Positions 1 to 7,499 of a DNA stretch of 64,000 nucleotides are shown piece after piece. Numbering within the stretch: position 1 is the stretch's first letter; each line of letters opens with the position of its first letter. Source of the DNA: an uncultured Eubacteriales bacterium (GTDB taxonomy: Bacteria; Bacillota; Clostridia; Peptostreptococcales; Anaerovoracaceae). The translations under genes were made by a program, and so were the position numbers. The stretch covers positions 1-64,000 of the forward strand of contig CACYFF010000002.1 of assembly GCA_902773665.1 (NCBI GenBank), given 5' to 3'. The notes under the pieces were generated by a model that searched no databases, was not told the origin of the DNA, and was given only the letters and a program-made list of their open reading frames with translations.

Positions 1-186
1 GTCAAACTCCATGCAGCCCGTTTCCGGGTCTGCGTCGGTCTGGCGGCACACATCGGGGTGCTGCTCGGCATAGGCGGCAAGCCGCTTCTTCAAGTCGGTG
101 TTGTGGGTACGGATATGGATCAACGGGTCTTTCTCATCAAACCAGATGTCTGTGATCTTTTTTTGCTTGGGAAGCCCTGTTCGCAT
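1..186 (-). CDS. Small transposon-associated protein of unknown function (partial, N-terminal 62 residues)
   Basis: The reading frame starts at an ATG (184-186) preceded by a GGAGA ribosome binding site and runs off the left edge. Visible residues begin MRTGLPKQKKITDIWFDEKD and continue with a charged, soluble sequence containing two Cys residues. No membrane segment or signal peptide is visible. I recall similar small proteins beside tnpW and the recombinase in Tn4451-type elements, but I know no assigned function. It lies 133 bp downstream of tnpW with a terminator-like hairpin between, so it is probably transcribed separately. The C terminus is missing from the window. Confidence 0.6.
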   Translation of the reverse strand, partial: MRTGLPKQKKITDIWFDEKDPLIHIRTHNTDLKKRLAAYAEQHPDVCRQTDADPETGCMEFD

Positions 187-282
187 AAACTCTCCTTTCT
201 GCGCCCTCGTTTGGAGAGAGGGGCATTTTTGAGGGAATTTTCCCGGCTCTTGACTTGGGGAAAATGGGGATTTTCAAATAGA

Positions 283-318
283 AACCGCCCCGGCGAACCA
301 TTCTTCGTCCGGGCGGTT
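283..318 (-). terminator. Hairpin after tnpW
   Basis: AACCGCCC and GGGCGGTT arms (extended to about 10 bp with one bulge) lie just past the tnpW stop on the minus strand. The following T-tract is weak, so this is a probable rather than certain intrinsic terminator. Confidence 0.5.
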
Positions 319-319
319 C

Positions 320-514
320 CTATCGCGTGATTTTCGTTTTTTCCGGCTCTTGACCGTCCTGCAAGCTGTCGGCAAGTATCACTTTGAGCAGCTTGTCGCG
401 GAATGTTTCTGTGCCGCTGTGGTTGAAAAACAACTCCGCAACGATGGTCTGTCCGTCCCTCTGTGTCGTGATAACACTGTCGGGGGATTGAGGTGTCCCG
501 TTCTGTTCTGCCAT
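320..514 (-). CDS. tnpW: Transposon-encoded protein TnpW
   Basis: The 64-residue protein begins MAEQNGTPQSPDSVITTQRD and matches my memory of the TnpW family, found next to TnpX-type large serine recombinases in clostridial transposons and conjugative elements. Its role is not established. The ATG at 512-514 follows an AAAGGAG site at good spacing. The N-terminal half reads as disordered or beta-rich (TIVAELFFN) and the C-terminal half as a short charged helix. It lies directly downstream of the recombinase remnant, separated by a terminator-like hairpin. The open frame looks intact although the neighbouring recombinase is broken. Confidence 0.8.
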   Translation of the reverse strand: MAEQNGTPQSPDSVITTQRDGQTIVAELFFNHSGTETFRDKLLKVILADSLQDGQEPEKTKITR

Positions 515-540
515 AGGCGGCTCCTTTCTCTGGGTGCAAA

Positions 541-573
541 AGAGGGATTTCCCGTAGCCCGGAAAATCCCTCT
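541..573 (-). terminator. Terminator-like hairpin after the recombinase remnant
   Basis: AGAGGGATTT and AAATCCCTCT form a perfect 10-bp stem with a 13-nt loop, about 20 bp past the recombinase stop. On the minus strand only TTTGC follows, so the U-tract is short. Confidence 0.6.
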
Positions 574-592
574 TGGTTGTCAGTATTCGGTT

Positions 593-2372
593 TTACTGTG
601 CGGGTGCTGCGGCGGCTTCCTGTGCCTTTTTCTTTGCCCGGTATTCCCGTGCTTTCATGCGGTCATACTCCCGTCGCTTTTCAAGGTTACGCGCCCGGTA
701 CTCCCTTGAATACTGCCGGTGGTAGGCGCGGCTCTTTTCCTTTTGGGCTTCCTCGATTTTCTCCCGCATTTGCCGGATTTCCTGCTCCGTTGGCTCTGTA
801 AGCTGTGTCACTTCGTTCTCAAATTTGCCGATATAGTTGAAATATATCCCGATGTGCTGAATGGCTTGTTTTGCCCTTTTCTTGTCGCGCTCATGCACTT
901 CAATCCGGCTGATAAACTCGTTGAGAATGGCGGGGGTCAGGTCGGTAAAGGCAGCGTAGCGTTCCGTCAGCTTCAAAAACTTCTGCGCCCGTCCGCCCGC
1001 GTTCTCAAAAGCGGATAGCTGCTCTTGCAGCTCGGCAAGCTCCGCTTTCAGCGCATAGTATTCTTCTGAATACTTCTGCGACATTTGCTCATAGCGGTCT
1101 TGCGGGATCGTGCCGAGGGCGTTGTCCTCATAGAGCTTGTTCAGCACCTTGTCAATCTGTTCAAGGCGCGTCGTGATTTGCGGGATACGCTTCTGCTGTT
1201 TCTTGGTCTTGTCGGTCTGCTGCATGGCAAGGTTCTTTTTCACTAAGGCTTCAAATTCCGCCCAGTTGCTGATAGAATAGTCCTCGATTTTCTTCAGCAC
1301 TTCCGCGATGGTCTGCATGAGCAAATCCGCGTCAATGATGTGCGGGGAATTGCATTTGGGGTTTTTGGCTTTTCCCTTGTGGTACTCGCTGCAATAGGCA
1401 ACATGACGCTTGCCGCCATTCCGATAATCTATGCGAATGTGCATTTTCGCACCGCAATCCTTACAGAAAAGCAAGCCCGACAAAGGGTGGATTTCCCCGT
1501 CCCCGTTGGGGCGTTTGACGGGCGCATTTTCCAAAATCCGCTGTACGGTTTCAAAGTCGGTGCGGTCAATAATCGGCTCATGCACATTTTCGGTTATCTG
1601 CCATTGGCTCCGGTCTACATAGTGGTTCCGCTTGTCGCGGAAGTGCTTTGTGGTCTTGAAGTTGACAACATCACCGCAATACTCCTGCCGTGTGAGGATA
1701 TGGGTCAGGGTGGCTTTGTTCCACTTATAGCGGTTGGCCTCATTGAGCGCCCTGTTTTTACAGGTTCCCCGCCCGCGCTCTTTCATGTAGAATGTGGGCG
1801 TTGGGATTTGCGCCTGCGTGAGATATACGGCAATTTGGTTTCGGTTTTTTCCGTCCAGAAACAGGCGAAAAATCAAACGAACAACTCCGGCGGCTTCCTC
1901 GTCGATAATCCAAAAATCCTTGTTGTCCGGGGATTTGACATAGCCATAGGGGGCTTCGGTGGCAATCGGCTTTCCACTCATGCCCTTCGTCTTAATGCCG
2001 GTCTTTACTTTCTTGCTGATGTCCTTTGCGTACCACTCCGACATGATGTTGATTGTTCCGTCTGAATATCTCCATCGCATTGCCGACTTGGAGATAGTCA
2101 CGCCCCCAGCGTGTCAGGTCTTTCATAATGCAGACACCGATTTTCCCGTTCTCTACATCGTCCATCATGCGGGAGTAGGCAGAACGGTCAAAAAATCTGC
2201 CGCTTTCGTCATCGTCAATGTAGTGCCGGATATTGGTTAAGTGCTGCCCTCTGGCGTAGTTCTCCAAAAAGATTTTTTGGTTCTGTATCGAGTTACTCTC
2301 ACCGCCGTCCCTGTCCTCGTCGCCCACGGAAAGGCGGGAGTAAAGGGCTGTAATTTTACTATAATCAGTCAT
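593..2372 (-). pseudogene. Large serine recombinase (TnpX/resolvase family), broken by an internal deletion and frameshift
   Basis: The ATG at 2370-2372, 8 nt after GGAGG, starts MTDYSKITALYSRLSVGDED, with the R-L-S motif holding the catalytic serine. The catalytic domain reads normally to DYLQVGNAMEIFR (about residue 100). The frame then shifts near 2050-2065, and the other frame resumes at NIMSEWYAKDISKKVKTGIK. Family members have about 20-25 more residues between these points (a VRFIA..NGID..EFAPF stretch), so roughly 70 bp plus frame is missing. Downstream parts survive: recombinase domain, zinc ribbon (CKDCGAK ... YCSEYHKG), long coiled coil and basic C-terminal tail (REYRAKKKAQ). A full-length enzyme would excise and insert the element through a circular form. 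Without the lost strand and frame it should be inactive. A sequencing error could explain a frameshift but not the missing residues. Confidence 0.85.
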
Positions 2373-2408
2373 GTGCATAACCTCCTGTGCGTCCATATAG
2401 GCTTCCTT

Positions 2409-2454
2409 TACACTTAAAATTATGCACTCCATACACTTAAAATTATGCACTCCA
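2409..2454. repeat. Two perfect tandem copies of a 23-bp unit at the transposon/coupling-gene junction
   Basis: The 23-bp unit begins TACACTTAAAATTATGCACT and occurs at 2409-2431 and again at 2432-2454 without mismatch. It sits exactly where the coupling-protein reading frame ends and the recombinase element begins. It could be a duplicated element end, a target or junction scar from repeated insertion/excision, or part of the recombinase promoter. Confidence 0.85.
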
Positions 2455-2751
2455 TCGTGCAGAACCATACTCCTCGTTATGGCGAAAATGCTTAGCATTT
2501 TTACCACGAACATAAACTGCAAGCCGCAGGGCTGCTCCGCACAAAGTCCCAATCAGTATATCCATCGGATGAAAACTCGGTGCCGGATTTCGAAAAGCTA
2601 CGCCGACCATACTGAAAAAAGACAGAATCTTCTCTCCTGCTTCAGACCCTTCCGACAAACACCAGGCTTCCCCAAAATTCGTTAGAATCAACCCGATGAT
2701 GATATATGGAAGAGCCTTTATCAGAGTCTTTTTTACTCTCGTCACGTTCAT
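2443..2751 (-). pseudogene. TcpA/VirD4-like type IV coupling protein, truncated after ~100 residues
   Basis: The gene starts at ATG 2749-2751 and overlaps the stop of the PcfB-like gene (ATGA). Two membrane segments are visible (about residues 11-28 and 60-80), followed by the family's conserved KNAKHFRHNEEYGSARW stretch that normally leads into the large cytoplasmic ATPase domain. Here the frame ends two codons later, where transposon sequence starts, so the Walker A/B region is absent. A full-length coupling protein of roughly 600 residues would pump relaxase-bound DNA to the mating channel. The remainder may lie beyond the left edge, on the far side of the transposon. Confidence 0.85.
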
Positions 2752-3212
2752 CGCATCTGCTCCCTCTGCTTATCTCGTACTTTAACCTTGCCAGGAAGCG
2801 CAGCCACGAGTGCCTTGATGTCCTTTAGCTGCTGCAGTATACTCGGACGTTCTTCCTTTCGCATCACTTTCTGAGAATACTCGTTGAATGCAGCAGTCAT
2901 GGCATCTGTATCCCGGGATTTGAAAAAGACTAGGTATTTTGGTGGATCAACAGAACGGTCTTTCCGAATCGCATAGTCTATCCCGTACTTTCTGGCAATG
3001 TTCTTAAACCCTCTCAGATCCGTTCTCGCAATATCGATGCTTGTTGCACCCTGGTCCTGACCGATCAGATCTTTTACACTTTGTTTACCGATCGGTTTCG
3101 ATTCTGCTCGTAGTCGCAGGTAGGACCTAACAGCCGCCACGATACTTCTAGCCGTCAGTTTCGTCGTGCTGATTGCCAGATTCACAGTACGGCTCTCGAC
3201 TTCTTCCTGCAT
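2748..3212 (-). CDS. PcfB-like (DUF3801) conjugative transfer protein
   Basis: The 154-residue soluble protein begins MQEEVESRTVNLAISTTKLT and has the layout of the PcfB/DUF3801 family: an N-terminal helix-rich segment, a TSIDIARTDLRGFKNIARKY region and a basic C-terminal tail. PcfB of the enterococcal plasmid pCF10 is an accessory of the coupling protein PcfC and relaxase. The same pairing is seen here, since the stop overlaps the start of the TcpA-like gene. Six bases separate it from the DUF5688 gene upstream, so it is clearly in one operon. The gene looks intact. With its partner truncated, it probably no longer contributes to transfer. Confidence 0.8.
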   Translation of the reverse strand: MQEEVESRTVNLAISTTKLTARSIVAAVRSYLRLRAESKPIGKQSVKDLIGQDQGATSIDIARTDLRGFKNIARKYGIDYAIRKDRSVDPPKYLVFFKSRDTDAMTAAFNEYSQKVMRKEERPSILQQLKDIKALVAALPGKVKVRDKQREQMR

Positions 3213-3218
3213 ATCGCA

Positions 3219-4595
3219 TCACCTTGCTTCCTCTCTGTGCTCTCTGCGTGTACGCTCGCTCTGGAAAGGAGCTTTACTTCCAACAATTTCATCAGGCACC
3301 GGGATAGCGGCGATACCCTTTCCCATACGTACGAAGATTTCTGGGTCATGGAACTTTTCCTCGTAAGCGGTCATCTGTTCGGGCGTAAGGGACCCAAAAT
3401 TATCTTCCGTCAGCCCAACCACCAGGAATGATCCCGCCACAATATCGTAGATCTCGCCAGATTCGTCTCTAAGCGCACGATTGAGAGGCAGTCCGTTCAA
3501 TTTGCCTTCCTCATTCATAATCAAAGCAACTTCATCCTCAAAAGGATACGTCGCCTCGATGAAACCCCCTACAGCTGCCTGCAAGTCTTCCAGTTTCGTT
3601 CCAATCTCAACCTGACGAGGATGCTTATCCGGTTCAACCAGTAAGACGTGCATTGTTTCTTTTTCGCATGCAGCGTGATAGAGCATCCCTTCTTCTGCCA
3701 CTCTGGATTCGAAATTTTCAGCCTTTTCGAAGACCTTTTCGATACTGTCGTAGTGATAGACAGAGTTGGAGAGGAAATCTCTTTCACTTACTTCCGCCCT
3801 GTTTACGCTGCGGACCATGCGTTCCAGATCCTTACGATCTGCGTTTCCGTCATCTGGAATGAACAGGCATTCATGGACCGACGACGGAAGGATAAAGAAG
3901 TCGCCACCGAGCTTCTCTGCCGCCTGCTCCAAAAGCTCCGGAAGCACCGCTGCCACGGCCCCATGCATCCCGCCTTCTACAGAAGCCACCCACAGCGGAG
4001 ATTCGAGAACATCGATCACACCGCCGGTCATCTTTGTCATGATCTCAGACAGATTATCCAAGGTCGGCGGACAGTGTTTCATCTGTGAGATGACCGCATC
4101 GAGGTGCAGGTCTTCTGCAGTGACTCCGAAGTCCTTGAGCATATCATTTGTTACCAGGGCACTGTATTCGTGACCCGGATCGTTGAGTTCTACCCTGTAG
4201 ACTACCGCCAGATCTTCAAATGTTTTATGGGGGATCCCCTTCAGCATTTTCTTATTCGCTTCTTTGGGGATGAGCTGCATCACCAGATGCTCTTTCACCT
4301 GCTGATAGTCCGAAAGGTCTGCCGGATCGAATTGCGGAATATTCTGCAGGGCATTGCGGACTGCATCCATCACTTCTTTCAGAATCTCTGCTAAGCTATT
4401 TTCGCCAGTTTGAAATGATTCAAACGCTTTGGATAAATTCATCGACAAACCGGTATTACTGTCCTTAATCCGAACGTTTAGGCCCTTATAGGACTCTCCC
4501 TGAAGCTTGTCCACCTGCCGGATGCTTACCTCGGTATTCGGAAACATCTTCTCTGCCGTTTTTACAGCAATGTCTAAAAATTCGTCATAATTCAT
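3219..4595 (-). CDS. DUF5688/DUF3846 protein of conjugative elements
   Basis: The ATG at 4593-4595 follows an AAAGGAG site. A longer reading from further upstream lacks such a site and runs into the preceding gene. The 458-residue protein is acidic and soluble. The N-terminal two thirds (MNYDEFLDIAVKTAEKMFPN ...) resembles DUF5688, and the C-terminal part (from about residue 320: LLVEPDKHPRQVEIGTKLED ... GLPLNRALRD) resembles DUF3846. Both are common in clostridial conjugative elements, with no known function that I can name. It lies between the RepA-like gene (31 bp upstream) and the PcfB-like gene (6 bp downstream) in one operon. Confidence 0.75.
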   Translation of the reverse strand: MNYDEFLDIAVKTAEKMFPNTEVSIRQVDKLQGESYKGLNVRIKDSNTGLSMNLSKAFESFQTGENSLAEILKEVMDAVRNALQNIPQFDPADLSDYQQVKEHLVMQLIPKEANKKMLKGIPHKTFEDLAVVYRVELNDPGHEYSALVTNDMLKDFGVTAEDLHLDAVISQMKHCPPTLDNLSEIMTKMTGGVIDVLESPLWVASVEGGMHGAVAAVLPELLEQAAEKLGGDFFILPSSVHECLFIPDDGNADRKDLERMVRSVNRAEVSERDFLSNSVYHYDSIEKVFEKAENFESRVAEEGMLYHAACEKETMHVLLVEPDKHPRQVEIGTKLEDLQAAVGGFIEATYPFEDEVALIMNEEGKLNGLPLNRALRDESGEIYDIVAGSFLVVGLTEDNFGSLTPEQMTAYEEKFHDPEIFVRMGKGIAAIPVPDEIVGSKAPFQSERTRREHREEAR

Positions 4596-4626
4596 TTTTT
4601 TCTCCTTTGAAAAAAGGGACCTGCTA

Positions 4627-5514
4627 TCAGCAGCTCCCATGCGCATTGTCATAATTAACTTTTGCCTGATAGTATGCGTCTATTGTCACTGGCGCATTGA
4701 ATAATGCTGTAAGCAGATACTGCTTTGTATCTCGCATTCTTGTGGAATTTTCTTTCAAACAATCCAGAACGTATTCGATATGATCTGCAGACAATTCCAT
4801 CAATCGCGCTTTGACGACCGCAAGCGGCTTTTCATCTCCTGCGATTTTGATCGTTCTGCTACCACAGCTACACACTTCAACGAGTAGTGCTAGGATCCCA
4901 GCCAGAATATCGCGATCCATTGGATTACTTTGTACCAAAGAAGAATAGTCTAGTGACTTCCTAAAAAAATCAGCATAACGGTCAACCTCCTCCATCCCTT
5001 TCATTCCTCTTTCCGGAAGGAAAGAAATCTCAGTCTTTTTCTTCTCAGTCTTATTTAACTCATTATTATTCGAGTCTGTTTCCTGGACTTCCTGAATTTC
5101 GATTTTCGAACTTCTGGTAGTTTCACTACCGAACTTCAAGAAGTTCACATTCCCATTTTCATCTATGATTCGGATCAGACTTTTTACGTAAATAAGATTT
5201 GGCTTGGTAAGCCCTTGCCGTCTGCGTTCAATCAAACCTGCATTCTCTTCCAGTTCATTCAACAATTGTATCGCCTTGCCTCTTCCGCAATTCAGGCAAT
5301 CCCGGATCTCATCGATTGTAAAGATGATAAAGATCCGTTTCTGATTGTCCATCCATCCGTTTTTCATAGAAATCCCTACACGATCCAGAAACAAACTGTA
5401 GAGCAGCTTCGCTTCCGCTGACAGGTGCTTGTATGATTCATGCTGAAGCAATACCTTTGGGACCCGTAGAAATGAAAACTGTTCCGCTTCGACGCCGTAA
5501 ATATAATCATTCAC
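4627..5514 (-). CDS. RepA_N-family replication initiator protein A
   Basis: The N-terminal ~110 residues (MNDYIYGVEAEQFSFLRVPK, then YKHLSAEAKLLYSLFLDR and FTIDEIRDCLNCGRGKAIQL) match the RepA_N winged-helix DNA-binding domain of plasmid initiators. The linker near residues 140-165 is Asn/Glu/Lys-rich. The C-terminal part (residues ~180-290) resembles the DUF6017-like tail found on the conjugative-element versions. In such elements the protein probably supports transient autonomous replication of the excised circle. The next gene upstream ends one base before it, so they are co-transcribed. The iteron-like GTTGATAAA repeats at 6121-6179 are possible binding sites, but this is not shown. Confidence 0.8.
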   Translation of the reverse strand: MNDYIYGVEAEQFSFLRVPKVLLQHESYKHLSAEAKLLYSLFLDRVGISMKNGWMDNQKRIFIIFTIDEIRDCLNCGRGKAIQLLNELEENAGLIERRRQGLTKPNLIYVKSLIRIIDENGNVNFLKFGSETTRSSKIEIQEVQETDSNNNELNKTEKKKTEISFLPERGMKGMEEVDRYADFFRKSLDYSSLVQSNPMDRDILAGILALLVEVCSCGSRTIKIAGDEKPLAVVKARLMELSADHIEYVLDCLKENSTRMRDTKQYLLTALFNAPVTIDAYYQAKVNYDNAHGSC

Positions 5515-5745
5515 TTACGACTCCTTTCGCTTAGGATAGTTTTCCTTTCCTAAAGGCTTCTTGCGAAAAACAACCTCGTTGCCCTTCCCATAAGGGCAGG
5601 TAGCATACAAACATCTGCGATAACGGAATTTAGGCTGGTAGTACCAACATTGATTGCAGCGCGGACCGGATTTATTGCGATCGATCTCAGAGACTTTTTT
5701 CATTAATTTTTGGAACGAAGCTTGTATATCACGTCTTTCTTGCAT
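5515..5745 (-). CDS. Cys-rich small protein of a conjugative element
   Basis: The 76-residue basic protein has a cluster C-N-Q-C-W-Y-Y ... R-R-C-L-Y-A-T-C in its middle, spacing compatible with one zinc site. It has a lysine-rich tail and no membrane segment. I do not recognise a named family, although tandem Cys-rich small genes like this and the next one are common just upstream of RepA_N initiators in clostridial elements. The stop is immediately adjacent to the repA-like start. The AGGTGAACTGAGATG context gives a moderate ribosome binding site. Nucleic-acid binding is only a guess. Confidence 0.6.
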   Translation of the reverse strand: MQERRDIQASFQKLMKKVSEIDRNKSGPRCNQCWYYQPKFRYRRCLYATCPYGKGNEVVFRKKPLGKENYPKRKES

Positions 5746-5746
5746 C

Positions 5747-5980
5747 TCAGTTCACCTTCTTTCCGTATAGTTTCTTCATGCAGAAACTGATGCAGGGACC
5801 ATACCCGCAGTCCTTGCATGGCGAATTCGTATTAGGCGATTCCGCCAGGTAATAGCAGTTTTCATTTCCCAGACTGCAGCCCTTCTTTCTGTTTTTCCAG
5901 AAAAAACAATACTTACAGCTTGACGGCCGGTCTGTATGATATCGGACCCCGTCGATTATAACGATTCCTTCTTCAGTCAT
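5747..5980 (-). CDS. Cys-rich small protein, first gene of the element operon
   Basis: The 77-residue protein contains ten Cys residues in CxxC-like pairs (C-K-Y-C-F-F-W, N-E-N-C-Y, C-K-D-C-G-Y-G-P-C), suggesting two metal sites or disulfides. There is no signal peptide. It shares the C-x2-C ... W/Y pattern with the gene right after it, so the two may be distant paralogues. The start follows GGAGGGAGAAGA, a strong ribosome binding site. Two terminator-like hairpins lie directly upstream of the start, which hints that the operon is controlled by attenuation. Confidence 0.6.
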   Translation of the reverse strand: MTEEGIVIIDGVRYHTDRPSSCKYCFFWKNRKKGCSLGNENCYYLAESPNTNSPCKDCGYGPCISFCMKKLYGKKVN

Positions 5981-6005
5981 TCTTCTCCCTCCATTTCCAT
6001 AGAAA

Positions 6006-6039
6006 AACGCACCTGAGTGTCTTTCTTCTCAGGCGCGTT
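6006..6039 (-). terminator. Hairpin 26 bp upstream of the first element gene
   Basis: AACGCACCTGAG and CTCAGGCGCGTT pair with one mismatch. Read on the minus strand the stem is followed by TTTTTCT, the form of an intrinsic terminator. Its place inside the leader of the 5747-5980 gene suggests attenuation. Confidence 0.6.
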
Positions 6040-6066
6040 ATGTATTCGTAAAATATTACGAGATAA

Positions 6067-6096
6067 AAATGCAGCCCTTGGAATAAGGCTGCATTT
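6067..6096 (-). terminator. Second terminator-like hairpin in the same leader
   Basis: AAATGCAGCC and GGCTGCATTT form a perfect 10-bp stem. On the minus strand the arm continues into TTTTTAT. No protein gene lies close upstream, so it would end a leader, an unannotated RNA, or read-through from 6291 and beyond. Confidence 0.65.
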
Positions 6097-6120
6097 CATG
6101 GCTGGGCTATGGTTCTAAAT

Positions 6121-6179
6121 GTTGATAAATTGTTGATAAAAAATAAATTCTACTGTATTGAAACCATTGATTTATCAAC
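6121..6179. repeat. GTTGATAAA repeats: two direct, one inverted
   Basis: GTTGATAAA occurs at 6121-6129 and 6132-6140, and its inverse TTTATCAAC at 6171-6179. The outer pair extends to 10 bp (GTTGATAAAT/ATTTATCAAC). Candidates are a repressor or Rep binding site, or sequence near the element end. Confidence 0.55.
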
Positions 6180-6290
6180 GCTTTTGAAAAAATCGGCATA
6201 TCTTGCCATGGCAGATAAAGAGTACTTTCATCATTTATCTTTCGCTCCTTGTTAGAGTCCGGTTCCCGCCGTTGACGGCAGCGCGGGAGA

Positions 6291-6623
6291 TCAGATCGTT
6301 TCCTTTATAAAAACCACCTTTGTCGGGGCGAAGGTGACCATAACACTTTCCTGATGGAAAAAGGCACACAGGTCCTTCGCCAGTTCCGTGACGGTCTGTT
6401 CGGGAACGTCCACCAGCGTGAGCTTTAAACTGTTTTCTTCCGTATACCTGCCGTCTTCGTGGAAATATCCGCCTTTGATCTCCTGAATAGAAAAGGCAAC
6501 TTTGTACATCCTGCATACGTTTTTCAGAACCGAAACATACTTTTGGGACTCAAATTTCTGGACGCCGGTCTCGGAATCATTCAAACCGATATAAACTGTT
6601 GTTTGCGTTGGTTGTTGATCCAT
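6291..6623 (-). CDS. Small conserved protein of unknown function (DUF3574-like at best)
   Basis: The ATG at 6621-6623 follows GAGGGAG and gives 110 residues: MDQQPTQTTVYIGLNDSETG followed by alternating strands and helices (KYVSVLKNVCRMY, IQEIKGGYFHEDGRYTEENS, LKLTLVDVPEQTVTELAKDL). The YIGLND opening and the length suggest a small ferredoxin-like alpha/beta fold resembling DUF3574-type proteins. That is a pattern resemblance only. It is soluble with no signal peptide. It is the first chromosomal gene beyond the conjugative element and lies 42 bp downstream of the small membrane protein gene, so it probably belongs to the same transcript as the HD hydrolase. Confidence 0.6.
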   Translation of the reverse strand: MDQQPTQTTVYIGLNDSETGVQKFESQKYVSVLKNVCRMYKVAFSIQEIKGGYFHEDGRYTEENSLKLTLVDVPEQTVTELAKDLCAFFHQESVMVTFAPTKVVFIKETI

Positions 6624-6665
6624 ACTGCTCCCTCGCAATATATCCTTCCTCCCGGTCATGCCGGT

Positions 6666-6854
6666 CTACTTCTTAAAAGTGCGGTACAGTTTATGACTCG
6701 CGAACCCGATCGCCGCGTTCAGCAGGAGCAGCGCCAGCGCCAGCATGCCGATATCGCTGTCGATCTGCACGGTGGCGTCGATCAGCCGCACGAGAAAGCG
6801 GGAGAGTGCGAGCATGCAGAAGACCGTTACGGCTATATGCACCCATTTTCTCAT
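6666..6854 (-). CDS. Small two-helix membrane protein
   Basis: The 62-residue protein starts MRKWVHIAVTVFCMLALSRF, with one hydrophobic helix at about residues 5-27 and a second at 38-55 (DIGMLALALLLLNAAIGFAS), ending in a basic tail. The start codon overlaps the stop of the HD hydrolase gene (ATGA), indicating translational coupling. I do not recognise a family. It is too short to be a transporter alone and may be an accessory or a stress-type membrane peptide. Confidence 0.6.
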   Translation of the reverse strand: MRKWVHIAVTVFCMLALSRFLVRLIDATVQIDSDIGMLALALLLLNAAIGFASHKLYRTFKK

Positions 6855-7438
6855 AGCTGCGGAACCTCCTCCAGTTCTTTCTGATATTCCGCCAGAAAAG
6901 CCAGGAGAAATGCGTGCCGCTCTTCCGCCAGCCGCCTGCCGGTCCCGGTGTTCATTTCGTCCTTCAGGAGCAGCAGCTTCTCGTGAAAGTGGGCGATGGA
7001 ATCGTCCAGGGATCTGCCGTGCTCTCCGCCGTAGGCAAAGGTGCGGGCGATGCCGACGGCGCCGATCGCGTCCAGCCGGTCCGCATCCTGTACGATTTTC
7101 CCTTCGATCGTCTCCGGGCGCCTGCCGCGGTTCTGGCTGAAGGATACAGAATTGACCGCCGCACAAATGCGGTCTGCCATCTCTTCCGGTATGTTCTGCC
7201 CTTTCAGAAACGCGCGGGCATTGGCGTTGTCTTTCGTGTCGAACAGCTTATGATCGTCCGCGTCGTGCAGCAGCGCAGCCAATGCGACGATGTCCGGGTC
7301 ACAGATCTCGCCTTCGGCGATCGCCATCGCGTTGCGGTACACCCGCAGCGTATGGTCCGCCCCGTGACCCCCGGAATTCCCGGCAAACAGTGTTTCGATA
7401 TAATCTTTTGCAGCAGACACAGCCGCACAAAGCCGCAT
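6851..7438 (-). CDS. HD-domain phosphohydrolase
   Basis: The start at 7436-7438 follows AGGAGG, giving 195 residues beginning MRLCAAVSAAKDYIETLFAG. The HD signature is complete: a first His in GGHGADHTLRVYRNA, the LLHDADDHK metal motif near residue 60, and a distal Asp in QDADRLDAIGAVG. The C-terminal helical half (HFHEKLLLLKDEMNT) fits the YedJ/YfbR-like group. Such enzymes hydrolyse phosphomonoesters of nucleotides, but the substrate cannot be told from sequence. It is followed by an overlapping small membrane protein gene. A terminator separates it from glsA upstream. Confidence 0.85.
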   Translation of the reverse strand: MRLCAAVSAAKDYIETLFAGNSGGHGADHTLRVYRNAMAIAEGEICDPDIVALAALLHDADDHKLFDTKDNANARAFLKGQNIPEEMADRICAAVNSVSFSQNRGRRPETIEGKIVQDADRLDAIGAVGIARTFAYGGEHGRSLDDSIAHFHEKLLLLKDEMNTGTGRRLAEERHAFLLAFLAEYQKELEEVPQL

Positions 7439-7499
7439 GAGCTTCCTCCTTCCGCGCCGGATCGGTCCTGCCCGCAAACAGTATACCGCATAACAAAAA

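Larger units (their letters stand above)
1..2454 (-). mobile_element. TnpX-type (Tn4451-like) transposon, one end and part of its cargo
   Basis: The segment carries a large serine recombinase remnant, the small tnpW gene and a further small gene running off the left edge, all on the minus strand. This gene set is typical of Tn4451/Tn4453-like elements in Clostridia. Its right end lies near 2409-2454, where the coding sequence of a conjugation coupling protein stops abruptly and a 23-bp tandem repeat begins. The other end is outside the window, so size and cargo are unknown. The exact end base is an estimate, because these elements insert at short GA-containing targets without large terminal repeats. 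The recombinase is broken, so the copy is probably immobile unless helped in trans. Confidence 0.7.
2455..6240 (-). mobile_element. Fragment of an integrative conjugative element (replication/transfer module)
   Basis: Five intact genes and one truncated gene, tightly packed and all on the minus strand, match the order usual in clostridial conjugative elements: Cys-rich small proteins, RepA_N initiator, DUF5688 protein, PcfB and TcpA. The segment is visibly AT-richer than the DNA after 6.3 kb. Relaxase, mating-pair genes and integrase are not seen and may lie to the left. The right border falls between the last element gene (start 5980) and the chromosomal-looking gene ending at 6291. I could not define an att site. 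Confidence 0.75.
5981..6290. other. 310-bp non-coding junction between the conjugative element and the chromosome
   Basis: No convincing gene was found. The stretch holds two minus-strand terminator-like hairpins (6006-6039 and 6067-6096), AT-rich sequence with GTTGATAAA repeats (6121-6179), and the probable change of base composition to chromosome-like DNA by about 6250. No tRNA or obvious att core was recognised. Confidence 0.6.

Noticed and set aside
120..539. 139-codon minus-strand frame over tnpW
   Set aside because: Frame-shifted shadow of tnpW and its terminator. The tnpW frame has the ribosome binding site and family match.
2409..2454. Minimal CRISPR-like array
   Set aside because: The two copies are directly tandem with no spacer, and no cas gene is near.
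6240..6300. tRNA gene as an attachment site at the element border
   Set aside because: The GTCCGGTTCCCGCC-like stretch resembles a T-arm only superficially. No acceptor or anticodon stems can be formed.
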